A stretch of 64,000 nt of DNA from assembly GCA_025965895.1 (NCBI GenBank), contig JAOPWC010000130.1:21130-85129 (forward strand), read 5' to 3'. The notes under the pieces were generated by a model. It was not told where the DNA came from and searched no databases. It saw nothing but the letters and a program-made list of their open reading frames with translations. The DNA comes from Mycobacterium sp. (lineage in GTDB: Bacteria; Actinomycetota; Actinomycetes; Mycobacteriales; Mycobacteriaceae). Both the position numbers and the translations under genes were made by a program. Positions 8,907-17,676 of the stretch are shown here, piece by piece. The first letter of the stretch is position 1. The number at the start of each line of letters is the position of its first letter.

Positions 8907-9311
8907 ATGACCAAACACCAACAAGACCAGGACTCCGGCGGCGGCATCCGCACGGGTCCGGAATCATCAAAGTCGCTGCAGTACGCGCAGGAGATCCGTT
9001 CCCCGGACGACAAGCCGGAGAAGCCGGGCCAGACCCTGGTGACCACCAACCACGACGTGATCCGCCAGTGGGCGGAGAAACGAAACGCGCAACCCGCGAC
9101 GGTCCCGGGGACCGAGCACGACGGCCATCTCGGTGTGCTGACCTTCGACTTCCCGGGCTACGGAGGCGAAAACCTGCGCCACGTGAGTTGGGACGAATGG
9201 TTCGAGACCTTTGATGCCCGCCACCTCAACTTCGTCTATCAGGAGTCCAAGGCGGATGGCACGCCCAGCAACTTCTTCCATCTTGAGAACCCCGACCGCG
9301 AGGACGGCTGA
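8907..9311 (+). CDS. Conserved hypothetical protein
   Basis: Unrecognised soluble protein of 134 residues if started at ATG 8907 (MTKHQQDQ). The N-terminal half is polar and probably disordered; the C-terminal half is compact and aromatic (LTFDFPGYGGENLRHVSWDEWFETFD, then FVYQESKADGTPSNFFHLE). I recall similar small proteins in actinobacteria without assigned function. No signal peptide or membrane segment. It stands between upp and the convergent pmmB. Confidence 0.65.
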   Translation: MTKHQQDQDSGGGIRTGPESSKSLQYAQEIRSPDDKPEKPGQTLVTTNHDVIRQWAEKRNAQPATVPGTEHDGHLGVLTFDFPGYGGENLRHVSWDEWFETFDARHLNFVYQESKADGTPSNFFHLENPDREDG

Positions 9312-9320
9312 GCAACTCCC

Positions 9321-10925
9321 TCAGCCCTGAACCAGGTTGGCGGCTTCTCTTTCCACGTCGGCACGTAGCGTCTCGGCGGCCTTCCGCGCAGCAGCCAGGT
9401 CTGTGTCGACCGCCTCGCGAATTTCGATGTAACCCTTGATCTTCGGTTCGGTGCCCGATGGGCGCAGGGCGAGCCGCACCGACGTGCGCCCGGTGCCGCC
9501 CGAGAGGATCAGCGCGTCAGTGCGCATCTGCCCCCGGCCCGCCAACAGGTCGGTGACGGTCACATCGCTCCCGGCCAGTCGTGCCGGAGGTTGCGCCCGC
9601 AGCCGCGTCATCACCCCCGGCGCGTCGTCCGTCCGCGCGGTGATCGAAGAGGTGGCGTGGACGCCGAATTGCCGCGCGAGGTCGTCGAGCACGGCCGGCA
9701 CCGAGCGGCCACCGGCCTTCAGCCCCGCCACCAGGTCGCTGCACAGCACAGCTGCGCTGATCCCGTCCTTGTCCCGTACCGCGGCAGGGTCGACGCAGTG
9801 CCCGATCGCCTCTTCGTACGCGTACACCAACCCGCTGCCGGCAGCGCGGGCGAGCCATTTGAACCCGGTCAGCGTTTCGACGTGGCGCGCGCCGTGCGCC
9901 GCCGCGATCGACGCGAGCATCCGCGACGAAACCACGGTGCTTGCGACCACGGAGCCAGCGGCGGCATCGGACAGAATGTAGCCGCCCAGTAGCCAGCCGG
10001 TTTCGTCGCCTGAGAGCATCCGCCAGCCGTTTGCGGTCGGGATGCCGATCGCGCAACGGTCGGCGTCGGGGTCGAGGGCGACGGCGATGTCGGCGCCAAC
10101 GTCGGCGGCCAGTTGCAGAAGCGCATCGACGACACCGGGTTCCTCGGGGTTCGGGAACGCGACGGTGGGGAATTCGGGATCGGGGTCGGATTGAGCGGCA
10201 ACGGTATGGATGTCGTCGAAGCCTGCACGGCGCAGCACTTCGACGGCGCAGGCACCGCCGACCCCGTGCAGCGCGGTCAGCGCCACTCGCGCCGAACCGG
10301 TCCCGCGCCGCACCGACGCCGCTCGGGCGACGTACTGGTGCACCAGTTCGGCACCGGAAGCCTCGACCGGCCCGCGGGCGATCTCGTCGGCGAACGGCGC
10401 GACCGCGATGGCCGCTTCGATCGCGCGATCGGTGGGCGGGACGATCTGCATGCCGCCGTCGGTGTAGACCTTGTAGCCGTTGTCCGACGCCGGGTTGTGC
10501 GACGCGGTGATCTGCACGCCCGCGGCCGCGCCGGTGTGCCGCACCGCGAACGCCACCACCGGGGTGGGCTGTGGCCCCGGCAGGAGCGTGACTAAAAAGC
10601 CCTCTGCAGCAAGCACTTCGGCAGCGGCCGTCGCGAACCGCTGGGAGCCGTGACGGGCATCGTGGCCCACGATCACCGCGGACCCGGCAAGGCAGCGGTC
10701 CTTGAGCACCCGTGACAGCGCCCAGGTGGCCCGCAACACCACGGCCAGGTTCATCCCACCCGGTCCGCCGCGCATAGGACCGCGCAGCCCGGCGGTGCCG
10801 AACGCCAGTGACCCGGCAAAGCGGGCTGCCAGCTCGCCAGGGGGACATCCGGCCAGCTCCGCGGCGGTCACCGGGTCGGGATCGTGGGCGATCCACTCTT
10901 CAGGCGTCAACCCGTGCAGCGCCAT
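9321..10925 (-). CDS. pmmB: Phosphomannomutase/phosphoglucomutase family protein
   Basis: Alpha-D-phosphohexomutase interconverting sugar-1- and sugar-6-phosphates; at 534 residues it is the large PmmB type (Rv3308), possibly acting on ribose- or deoxyribose-phosphates given its partner. Catalytic phosphoserine loop TASHNPASDNGYK, metal loop DPDADR and C-terminal phosphate clamp RPSGTEPKIKGYIE are intact. The ATG overlaps the deoD stop (ATGA), so the two are co-translated; a mutase acting on the pentose-1-phosphate released by DeoD would make sense of the pairing. Confidence 0.9.
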   Translation of the reverse strand: MALHGLTPEEWIAHDPDPVTAAELAGCPPGELAARFAGSLAFGTAGLRGPMRGGPGGMNLAVVLRATWALSRVLKDRCLAGSAVIVGHDARHGSQRFATAAAEVLAAEGFLVTLLPGPQPTPVVAFAVRHTGAAAGVQITASHNPASDNGYKVYTDGGMQIVPPTDRAIEAAIAVAPFADEIARGPVEASGAELVHQYVARAASVRRGTGSARVALTALHGVGGACAVEVLRRAGFDDIHTVAAQSDPDPEFPTVAFPNPEEPGVVDALLQLAADVGADIAVALDPDADRCAIGIPTANGWRMLSGDETGWLLGGYILSDAAAGSVVASTVVSSRMLASIAAAHGARHVETLTGFKWLARAAGSGLVYAYEEAIGHCVDPAAVRDKDGISAAVLCSDLVAGLKAGGRSVPAVLDDLARQFGVHATSSITARTDDAPGVMTRLRAQPPARLAGSDVTVTDLLAGRGQMRTDALILSGGTGRTSVRLALRPSGTEPKIKGYIEIREAVDTDLAAARKAAETLRADVEREAANLVQG

Positions 10926-11710
10926 CAGATCACGGCGAGCAGTTCGGCCAGCAGAGAACCCATCCGGGTCGCGGATTGACGGCCTGCCTGCAGCACTTCA
11001 GCGTGGGTGATCGGTTGCCCGGTCATCCCGGCGGCCAAGTTGGTGACCAGCGAGAGGCCGAGCACCTCCACGCCGGCCGCGCGTGCGGCGATCGCCTCGT
11101 GGACCGTCGACATGCCCACCAGGTCGGCGCCGAGCGTCCGCAACATCCGGATCTCCGCCGGGGTTTCGTACTGGGGTCCCGACACGCCGGCGTACACGCC
11201 TTCGGCGAGCGACGGGTCGATGCCACGGGCCAGCGCCCGCAGTCGCGGCGAGTAGGCGTCGACCATGTCGACGAACTGGGCGCCGACCAGCGGCGAGCGC
11301 CCGGTCAAGTTCAGGTGGTCGCCGATCAGCACCGGCTCGCCGATCGTGTAGTCGTCGCGGAGCCCCCCGGCGGCGTTGGTGAGCACCACCGCGCGCGCCC
11401 CGGCGGCTGCTGCCGCGCGGACCGGGCGGACGATGTCGGGCAGGTCGTGACCTTCGTAGGCGTGGATCCGCCCGAGCAGCACCAGCACCCGATTGTCCGC
11501 GACGGGAATCGACAACATCTGTCCTCGATGGCCGGCCGCGGCGGGCGGAGTGAAGCCGGGCAGCTCGGCCATCTGCAGCGTCGCCGCGGGCCGGCCCAGC
11601 GTTTCTGCCGCCGGCGCCCAGCCGGAACCCAGCACCACCGCAACCTCGTGGCGGGCGACGCCCGTGCGTTCGGCGATGAGGCGCGCCGCGCTCTCGGCGA
11701 GCTCATCCAT
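10925..11710 (-). CDS. deoD: Purine nucleoside phosphorylase (trimeric type)
   Basis: Phosphorolysis of inosine or guanosine to base and ribose-1-phosphate. 261 residues, of the trimeric PNP class seen in mycobacteria: VVLGSGWAP phosphate loop, [19 protein letters not shown] and [10 protein letters not shown] with the purine-binding Asn. The ATG at 11710 ([11 protein letters not shown]) is used; the track ORF is longer because no stop intervenes. Divergent from amiB1 over only 34 nt. Confidence 0.93.
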   Translation of the reverse strand: MDELAESAARLIAERTGVARHEVAVVLGSGWAPAAETLGRPAATLQMAELPGFTPPAAAGHRGQMLSIPVADNRVLVLLGRIHAYEGHDLPDIVRPVRAAAAAGARAVVLTNAAGGLRDDYTIGEPVLIGDHLNLTGRSPLVGAQFVDMVDAYSPRLRALARGIDPSLAEGVYAGVSGPQYETPAEIRMLRTLGADLVGMSTVHEAIAARAAGVEVLGLSLVTNLAAGMTGQPITHAEVLQAGRQSATRMGSLLAELLAVI

Positions 11711-11744
11711 GATCGGCGAGCATAACCGCGGGTGGGATACTGCA

Positions 11745-12962
11745 ATGATGACCACCAGTTCGCCGACCCGCGGCGAGGCCGATGCCGACGCGCCGGCCGA
11801 GGTGGCTTCGGGGGTGGTGACGCGGCGGCGCGCGGACTTGATCGCGCTGTCGCACGAGATCCACGCCGAGCCGGAATTGGCGTTCCGCGAACACCGAAGC
11901 TGTGCGAAGACGCAGGCGCTGGTCGCCGAGCGCGGATTCGCCGTCACGTCGGGTCCCGGTGAGCTGGACACCGCGTTCCGCGCCGACTACGGCGGCGGCG
12001 ATCTGGTGGTCGCCGTGTGCGCGGAGTACGACGCGCTGCCGGGGCTGGGGCATGCCTGCGGTCACAACATGATTGCCGCGTCGGCGGTCGGCGCAGCGCT
12101 GGCGCTGGCCGAGGTGGCCGAGCGCCTGGGGCTGACCGTCGTGCTGATGGGCACCCCTGCGGAAGAATCGGGTGGCGGAAAAGCGTTGCTGCTCGAGGCG
12201 GGAGCGTTCGACGACGTCGCCGCCGCGGTGATGATCCACCCCGGTCCGGTCGACATCGCGGCCGCCCGCTCGCTCGCGTTGTCAGAGGTCGCGGTCGACT
12301 ACCGGGGCCGGGAATCGCACGCCGCGGTGGCGCCCCACCAGGGTGTCAACGCCGCCGACGCGGTCACTGTCGCGCAAGTGGCCATCGGGCTGTTGCGTCA
12401 GCAGCTGGTGCCCGGCCAGCTGGTGCACGGCATCGTCACCGACGGCGGCCAGGCCAGCAACGTGATCCCCGGCCGCGCCGCCATGCAGTACACGATGCGG
12501 GCCGGCGACCGGGCGTCGCTGCGCGCGCTCGAGGACCGGATGGCCGACTGTTTCCGGGCCGGCGCGATTGCGACGGGCTGCGAGTATCAGATCAACGAAA
12601 GCGCGCCCGCCTACGACGAGTTGCGGCCCGATCCGTGGCTTTCGGCGGTGTTCCGTGCCGAGATGGTCCGGTGCGGACGCAACCCGGTGTCTGAAGACCT
12701 CGAAGCCGCGCTGCCACTCGGCAGTACCGACATGGGCAATATCACTCATGTCATGGCGGGTATCCACCCCGTTGTGGGCATCGATTCTGGCGGTGCGTCG
12801 ATTCACCAGCCGGGATTCGCTGCTGCGGCGGTCGGCGCGAGTGCCGACGAAGCCGTGATCGACGGTGCGATCATGCTGGCACGCACGGTGATTCAGCTGG
12901 CTCAGACGCCCGCCGAGCGGGACCGCGTGTTGCAGGCACGGGCGGACCGGGCACCGCGATGA
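11745..12962 (+). CDS. amiB1: M20 family amidohydrolase
   Basis: Metal-dependent aminoacylase or aminobenzoyl-glutamate-type hydrolase of 405 residues. Metal ligands lie in GHACGHNM and EESGGGKA; the dimerisation domain begins near [15 protein letters not shown]. Gene position and partner match H37Rv Rv3306c/Rv3305c. Substrate is unknown. Starts at the double ATG 11745/11748 (MMTTSS); stop overlaps the amiA1 ATG as ATGA. Confidence 0.85.
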   Translation: MMTTSSPTRGEADADAPAEVASGVVTRRRADLIALSHEIHAEPELAFREHRSCAKTQALVAERGFAVTSGPGELDTAFRADYGGGDLVVAVCAEYDALPGLGHACGHNMIAASAVGAALALAEVAERLGLTVVLMGTPAEESGGGKALLLEAGAFDDVAAAVMIHPGPVDIAAARSLALSEVAVDYRGRESHAAVAPHQGVNAADAVTVAQVAIGLLRQQLVPGQLVHGIVTDGGQASNVIPGRAAMQYTMRAGDRASLRALEDRMADCFRAGAIATGCEYQINESAPAYDELRPDPWLSAVFRAEMVRCGRNPVSEDLEAALPLGSTDMGNITHVMAGIHPVVGIDSGGASIHQPGFAAAAVGASADEAVIDGAIMLARTVIQLAQTPAERDRVLQARADRAPR

Positions 12963-14134
12963 GCATGGTCGATACGGCGGAATCGTGGCTGGCCGCGCAC
13001 TACGACGACCTGGTCGCCTGGCGGCGGCACATCCACGCTCATCCGGAACTGGGCCGTCAGGAGTTCGGCACGACGCAGTTCGTCGCCGCGCAGCTCGCTG
13101 ACGCCGGTCTGAATCCCAAGGTGCTGCCCGCGGGCACGGGCCTGACGTGCGATCTGGGGCCGGCCCATCTGCCCAAGATCGCGTTGCGGGCCGACATGGA
13201 TGCGCTGCCGATGCCCGAACGCACCGGTGCGACGTACGCGTCGGTTGTGCCCAACATCACGCACGCCTGTGGCCACGACGCGCACACCGCGATGCTGCTC
13301 GGGGCGGCGCTGGCGCTGGCGTCGGTGCCCGATCTGCCGGTTGGTGTGCGGCTGATCTTCCAGCCGGCGGAGGAACTGATGCCGGGCGGGGCGATCGACA
13401 CGATCGCGGCCGGTGCGCTGGCCGGTGTTTCACGGATCTTCGCGCTGCACTGTGACCCGCGCCTGGATGTCGGGAAGGTGGCGGTTACCGTCGGCCCGAT
13501 CACGTCTGCGGCTGACTCGATCGAGATCACGCTGCATTCGCCCGGCGGTCACACGTCCCGGCCGCACCTGACGGCCGACTTGGTGTACGGCATCGGCACG
13601 CTGATCACCGGTTTGCCGGGGGTGCTGTCACGCCGCATCGACCCGCGCAACAGCACGGTCATGGTGTGGGGTGCGGTCAACGCGGGGGTGGCCGCCAATG
13701 CGATTCCCCAGGTCGGGACGCTGGCCGGGACGATCCGCACCGCCAGCCACGAGACTTGGCTGACGCTGGAGGCGATCGTGCGCGAAACCGTGACGTCGCT
13801 GTTGGCTCCGCTTGGTGTCGAGCACTCTCTTCAGTACCGCCGCGGCGTGCCGCCGGTGGTCAACGAGGAGATCTCGACGCGCATCCTGACGCATGCGATA
13901 GAAGCTGTGGGGCCCGATATGCTGGCGGAAACGCGCCAGTCCGGTGGTGGTGAGGACTTCTCCTGGTATCTGGAGGAAGTGCCGGGCGCAATGGCGCGGC
14001 TGGGGGTGTGGTCGGGTCGCGGGCAACAGCTCGACCTGCACCAGCCGACATTCGACCTGGACGAGCGGGCGCTCGCTGTCGGGCTGCGGGTGCTCGTCAA
14101 CATCGTCGAGCAGGCCGCCACGTTCGGGGCCTAG
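12959..14134 (+). CDS. amiA1: M20 family amidohydrolase
   Basis: Second M20 amidohydrolase of the pair, 391 residues. It has the bacterial N-acyl-amino-acid hydrolase pattern: ALRADMDALPM, HACGHDAHTAM (metal His and Asp), QPAEE (catalytic Glu) and the C-terminal GGEDFSWYL. Paralogous to but clearly diverged from amiB1; probably arisen by an old duplication. Translationally coupled to amiB1 and convergent with the LtrA gene, overlapping it by three bases. Confidence 0.88.
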   Translation: MSMVDTAESWLAAHYDDLVAWRRHIHAHPELGRQEFGTTQFVAAQLADAGLNPKVLPAGTGLTCDLGPAHLPKIALRADMDALPMPERTGATYASVVPNITHACGHDAHTAMLLGAALALASVPDLPVGVRLIFQPAEELMPGGAIDTIAAGALAGVSRIFALHCDPRLDVGKVAVTVGPITSAADSIEITLHSPGGHTSRPHLTADLVYGIGTLITGLPGVLSRRIDPRNSTVMVWGAVNAGVAANAIPQVGTLAGTIRTASHETWLTLEAIVRETVTSLLAPLGVEHSLQYRRGVPPVVNEEISTRILTHAIEAVGPDMLAETRQSGGGEDFSWYLEEVPGAMARLGVWSGRGQQLDLHQPTFDLDERALAVGLRVLVNIVEQAATFGA

Positions 14135-15291
14135 CGGATCTTTCCGGCGATGGCGGGCCCGACCCGGGGACGCCGCCACAATTCCCAGCTCAGGCGCAAC
14201 GCCCCGATCGCGCCGAGAACCACCAGCGTCAGCACGGCCGGGATGTGGACAGCGAGCGGCAATACGAGCAGGCACGCCGCACCGGTAATGAGCCGGTCGA
14301 CGGTGAGTTGGTGGTGATCGCGCCACCGGTAGGCCACATCTCCCAGGTAAAACAGCGCCACGCCGCCGGTCAGCGCAAGGGCGGGCAGCGTTTTCAGGGG
14401 CGCGTCGAATTGCGCCACCGAGGCGTGGGCGCCGACGGCGAAGAACACGATGCCGGCGACGAGCAGCAGGTGCAGATAGCTGTAGGCATCGCGGGCCAGC
14501 AACGCCCGCTCGGTGCCGTCGGCGTGCCGCAGTCTCTGCTCCGCTCCGGAGGTGAGGCCGAAGTAGGTCCACCACAGGGTGGCGGAGATCAGGACACCAA
14601 GGACCAGGCAGGCGATAACGCCGGGCTTTTGGATGTCTTTTCCACCGGTGCCCAATTCGACGATCGCCTCACCCAACGCGATGATGACGATCGAGCCGTG
14701 GCGTTCAACGAAATAGGACGGCACTACCCTGAAGCCGCCGATGCTCGTCACGAGCGGCACGCTGTAGTCGATGCAGGCCGCAGCGACCCACAGCAACTCG
14801 CGGTAGGGCGAGTCGACGAACGCGGCGGCGACGATCAATGCCGGGGCCGCGACGAAGGCCGGCGCCATCCGGCGCGCTGCGGTCCGTGTATCCAGCGCCT
14901 CACCGGACGCGCCTGCAAGCAGCTTGACGACGTGGATCAGCCGAACGACGAACAACGCCAGGCCGAACACAAGCGCTCCGCTGCCGAATGCGGTCGGCGT
15001 CGCGGTTGCCGCGACGAGCATGGCCGCCATCGCCACAATCATCACGCTGGTGTGTCTCACGTCGTTCGTGCCGAACGCGTTCCTCAGCCAGGTGTAGCGT
15101 TCCCACGCCCACCACACCGCGAGCAGAGCCAGCACCCCACGCCCAAATCCCAGCCAGCTGACATGGGAAAGCATCAGTTGGGTGACTTGGGACATCGCAA
15201 ACACGAACACGAGGTCGAAGAACAGCTCCAGGTTGCCCGGTGAGCGTTCGTCGTCCGGTTGCCGTGATCCGTCTGATCCATCCCCCGACAT
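14131..15291 (-). CDS. LtrA family membrane protein
   Basis: Low-temperature-requirement-A family integral membrane protein, function uncertain. 386 residues from ATG 15291 with about ten hydrophobic segments. The N-terminal signature NLELFFDLVFVFAMSQ, and HGSIVIIALGEAIVELG in the middle, are diagnostic for the family. The track start at 15459 is rejected because the extra sequence is Arg/Pro-rich and not conserved-looking. Confidence 0.85.
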   Translation of the reverse strand: MSGDGSDGSRQPDDERSPGNLELFFDLVFVFAMSQVTQLMLSHVSWLGFGRGVLALLAVWWAWERYTWLRNAFGTNDVRHTSVMIVAMAAMLVAATATPTAFGSGALVFGLALFVVRLIHVVKLLAGASGEALDTRTAARRMAPAFVAAPALIVAAAFVDSPYRELLWVAAACIDYSVPLVTSIGGFRVVPSYFVERHGSIVIIALGEAIVELGTGGKDIQKPGVIACLVLGVLISATLWWTYFGLTSGAEQRLRHADGTERALLARDAYSYLHLLLVAGIVFFAVGAHASVAQFDAPLKTLPALALTGGVALFYLGDVAYRWRDHHQLTVDRLITGAACLLVLPLAVHIPAVLTLVVLGAIGALRLSWELWRRPRVGPAIAGKIR

Positions 15292-15642
15292 GGTCGTGTG
15301 ATTACCCAGCCGCGGAAGCCGCAACGCAGCCGAATGCCGCGGGAATATGAGGGGCCAAAGGGTTTCAGCACATGGGCGAGGTTTTGGCGGTGCTCGAGTG
15401 GCCGGTGTGGCTGCGCCGTCGCGAACCGATCGACCACCGCCGAACAGAAGGTCGGCCACCGTCGGCGGCCAGAATAGCTATCCGCTTGCCCTGCAGTTCA
15501 TTTGCCAGGCCCAGGCCGCCCGCAAGCGCTCCGCGATAGGCCAAGCGGCGCATTCCGCGGGTTCGGCGGGCTCAACCAGGCAGAACCAATGATGATCTGG
15601 AACATGTTCCCGGCGTTGGCTTTCGCCCTACCCGCCTCGGAC
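15292..15642. other. 351-nt intergenic region without intact gene
   Basis: Apart from the PfpI-like remnant at 15450-15511 I see no coding frame with mycobacterial character and no clear hairpin or promoter here. It separates the LtrA gene from the GGCT-like gene; an ancestral pfpI gene may have been deleted from this spot. Confidence 0.6.
15450..15511 (-). pseudogene. Remnant of a DJ-1/PfpI-type gene start
   Basis: On the minus strand the bases encode ANELQGKRIAILAADG, the usual beginning of PfpI/DJ-1 family proteins (ELQGKRIAILAADG followed by VE or similar). After this the reading frame continues into unrelated Arg/Ser-rich sequence and stops, so only the first 17 or so codons survive. 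It lies within the otherwise empty 351-nt gap 15292-15642. Confidence 0.6.
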
Positions 15643-16122
15643 TTAGCCGCCGTGCCCCGGACCGACGTTACGCGCCGGTCGGGTGCGCAGAGCCTGCACA
15701 TAGTCGGGTGGTGCACCGGCGATTTCGGCTGCATCGGCCATCACGCCGAGATAGCGCGCCGAGGGCAGTCCGCCCTCCCATGCGTCCAAGACGTACAACC
15801 ACGCGAGCACCGGATCCGTGGTGGTGTCAGACGACAGCCGCTGCACTCGGCATCGGATCTTCTTGTGGACGCCCAGTTCCGAGCCTTCCCAGCGGTCCAG
15901 ATTCGTCTCGTCCGACGGGGTCATGTCGTAGAGCACGACGAACACCTTCGAGTGCGGTTCCTCAACGACCGTGGCCAGTGCGCCCTCCCAGCCAATGTCC
16001 TCGCCTCCGAAAGTGAGCCGCCAGCCGTGCAGCCAGCCCGTTCCGGCCATCGGGGAATGCGGCGCCCGCTGCAGCATCTGCTCGGGATGCATGTTCGACC
16101 CGTACGCGGCGTAGATCGGCAC
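15643..16122 (-). CDS. Gamma-glutamylcyclotransferase-like protein
   Basis: GGCT-fold protein of 159 residues (Rv3304-like position). The N-terminal YAAYGSNMHPEQM is the substrate-binding loop of the family and DRWEGSELGVHKK contains a candidate catalytic Glu. Members act on gamma-glutamyl peptides or amines, or carry AIG2-like functions; the exact substrate is not evident. Divergent from lpdA over 66 nt. Confidence 0.85.
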   Translation of the reverse strand: MPIYAAYGSNMHPEQMLQRAPHSPMAGTGWLHGWRLTFGGEDIGWEGALATVVEEPHSKVFVVLYDMTPSDETNLDRWEGSELGVHKKIRCRVQRLSSDTTTDPVLAWLYVLDAWEGGLPSARYLGVMADAAEIAGAPPDYVQALRTRPARNVGPGHGG

Positions 16123-16188
16123 GGGAAAAGCCTAAAGCGTTTCCCGGTGGCTGGGCGCCCAACTGTGCGAGTGGCTACGGTTGGGGCT

Positions 16189-17601
16189 GTGGCAACCCGC
16201 ATCGTGATCATCGGCGGCGGGCCCGCCGGGTACGAGGCGGCATTGGTCGCGGCCGCACATAGCTCCGACGTCGACGTGACCGTGGTCGACTCCGACGGCA
16301 TCGGTGGCGCCTGCGTGATGTTCGACTGCGTGCCGTCGAAAACGCTCATCGCGTCGACCGGCCTTCGCACCGACCTGCGTCGTGCTCCAGACCTCGGCTA
16401 CGACTTGAATTTCGAGGACGCCAAGGTCCTGGTGCCGAAGCTCTACCGGCGCGTCAAGACGCTGGCAGCCGCCCAGTCAGCCGACATCACCAATGCGCTG
16501 TGCGCCCACGGCGTGAAGATTCTCGACGGCCGCGGCGAACTCGTCGATGACGTGCCCGGCCTGGCTCAGCACCGTGTCAAGGTCACGTCGCCCGACAGCA
16601 GTACCTGCACCCTGCATGCAGACGTCGTGCTGATCGCCACCGGGGCCAGCCCACGAGTCCTGCCCGGCGCCGAACCCGACGGCGAGCGAATCCTGACCTG
16701 GCGGCAGCTCTACGACCAGGACGAGCTGCCTGAACACCTGGTCGTGGTCGGCTCGGGTGTCACCGGCGCCGAGTTCGTCAACGCCTACACCGAACTCGGC
16801 GTGATGGTCACCGTCGTCGCCAGCCGCGACCAGATCCTGCCGCACGAGGACTCCGACGCCGCCGCCGTGCTGGAGGACGTGTTCGCCGAACGCGGCGTGA
16901 CGCTGGTCAAGAACGCCCGCGCCGACAAGGTCCTCCGCACCGACGCCGGCGTCGTGGTGCAGATGACCGACGGCCGCTGCGTCGAAGGCAGCCACGCGCT
17001 GATGACAGTCGGATCTGTGCCCAACACCCGGGGGCTCGGCCTCGAGCGGGTCGGCATCGAGCTCGGCAAGGGCAACTACCTGGTCGTCGACCGGGTGTCG
17101 CGCACACCGGTGCCGACGATCTACGCCGCCGGCGACTGTACTGGGCTGCTGCTGTTGGCCTCGGTCGCGGCGATGCAGGGCCGCATCGCGATGTACCACG
17201 CGCTGGGTGAGGCCGTCACCCCGATCCGGCTGCGTACGGTCTCGGCGGCCGTCTTCACCCGGCCCGAGATCGCGGCCGTCGGCGTACCGCAGTCGGCAAT
17301 CGACAGCGGCAAAGTGCCTGCCCGCACGATCATGCTGCCGCTGAACACCAACGCCCGCGCCAAGATGTCCAGCCTGCGGCGCGGCTTCGTCAAGATCTTC
17401 TGCCGCCCGGCCACCGGCGTCGTGATCGGCGGCGTCGTGGTGGCGCCGGTCGCATCCGAGCTGATCCTGCCGATCGCATTGGCCGTGCAGAACCTGCTGT
17501 CGGTCACCGATCTCGCCGCGACACTGTCGGTCTACCCGTCGCTGTCCGGGTCGGTCACCGAGGCGGCCCGCCAGTTGATGGCGCACGACGACCTGGATTG
17601 A
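16189..17601 (+). CDS. lpdA: NAD(P)H quinone reductase of the lipoamide dehydrogenase fold
   Basis: Two-dinucleotide-binding flavoprotein, 470 residues from the GTG at 16189. FAD motif GGGPAGYE, NAD motif GSGVTGAEF and the ATG-type GASPR segment are present. H37Rv LpdA (Rv3303c) was shown to be an NAD(P)H quinone reductase rather than a lipoamide dehydrogenase. This copy keeps both cysteines of the redox pair, C42 and C47 in GGACVMFDC, but the C-terminal His-Glu dyad is replaced (VYPSLSG instead of HPTLSE). It precedes glpD by 75 nt, as in H37Rv. The 699-aa track ORF is an artefact of an open upstream frame. Confidence 0.9.
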   Translation: MATRIVIIGGGPAGYEAALVAAAHSSDVDVTVVDSDGIGGACVMFDCVPSKTLIASTGLRTDLRRAPDLGYDLNFEDAKVLVPKLYRRVKTLAAAQSADITNALCAHGVKILDGRGELVDDVPGLAQHRVKVTSPDSSTCTLHADVVLIATGASPRVLPGAEPDGERILTWRQLYDQDELPEHLVVVGSGVTGAEFVNAYTELGVMVTVVASRDQILPHEDSDAAAVLEDVFAERGVTLVKNARADKVLRTDAGVVVQMTDGRCVEGSHALMTVGSVPNTRGLGLERVGIELGKGNYLVVDRVSRTPVPTIYAAGDCTGLLLLASVAAMQGRIAMYHALGEAVTPIRLRTVSAAVFTRPEIAAVGVPQSAIDSGKVPARTIMLPLNTNARAKMSSLRRGFVKIFCRPATGVVIGGVVVAPVASELILPIALAVQNLLSVTDLAATLSVYPSLSGSVTEAARQLMAHDDLD

Positions 17602-17623
17602 CCCGTAATCTGAGGATAAGTGA

Positions 17624-17668
17624 CCGACCAGTAACAAACCGACCAGTAACAGACCGACCAGTAACAAG
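17624..17668 (+). repeat. Three 15-bp direct repeats before glpD
   Basis: CCGACCAGTAACAAA, CCGACCAGTAACAGA and CCGACCAGTAACAAG follow one another exactly (17624-17638, 17639-17653, 17654-17668), ending in the AAGGAG ribosome binding site of glpD. Regular spacing and conservation of GACCAGTAAC suggest operator iterons or an expandable leader; no regulator is identified. Confidence 0.9.
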
Positions 17669-17676
17669 GAGTACCT

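Noticed and set aside
14008-15243. 411-aa plus-strand ORF antisense to the LtrA gene
   Set aside because: Asp/Gln/Arg-rich shadow frame with no recognisable motif; the minus-strand LtrA gene is clear.
17624-17668. Repeats before glpD as a CRISPR array
   Set aside because: Directly abutting 15-bp units without spacers; ordinary tandem repeats.
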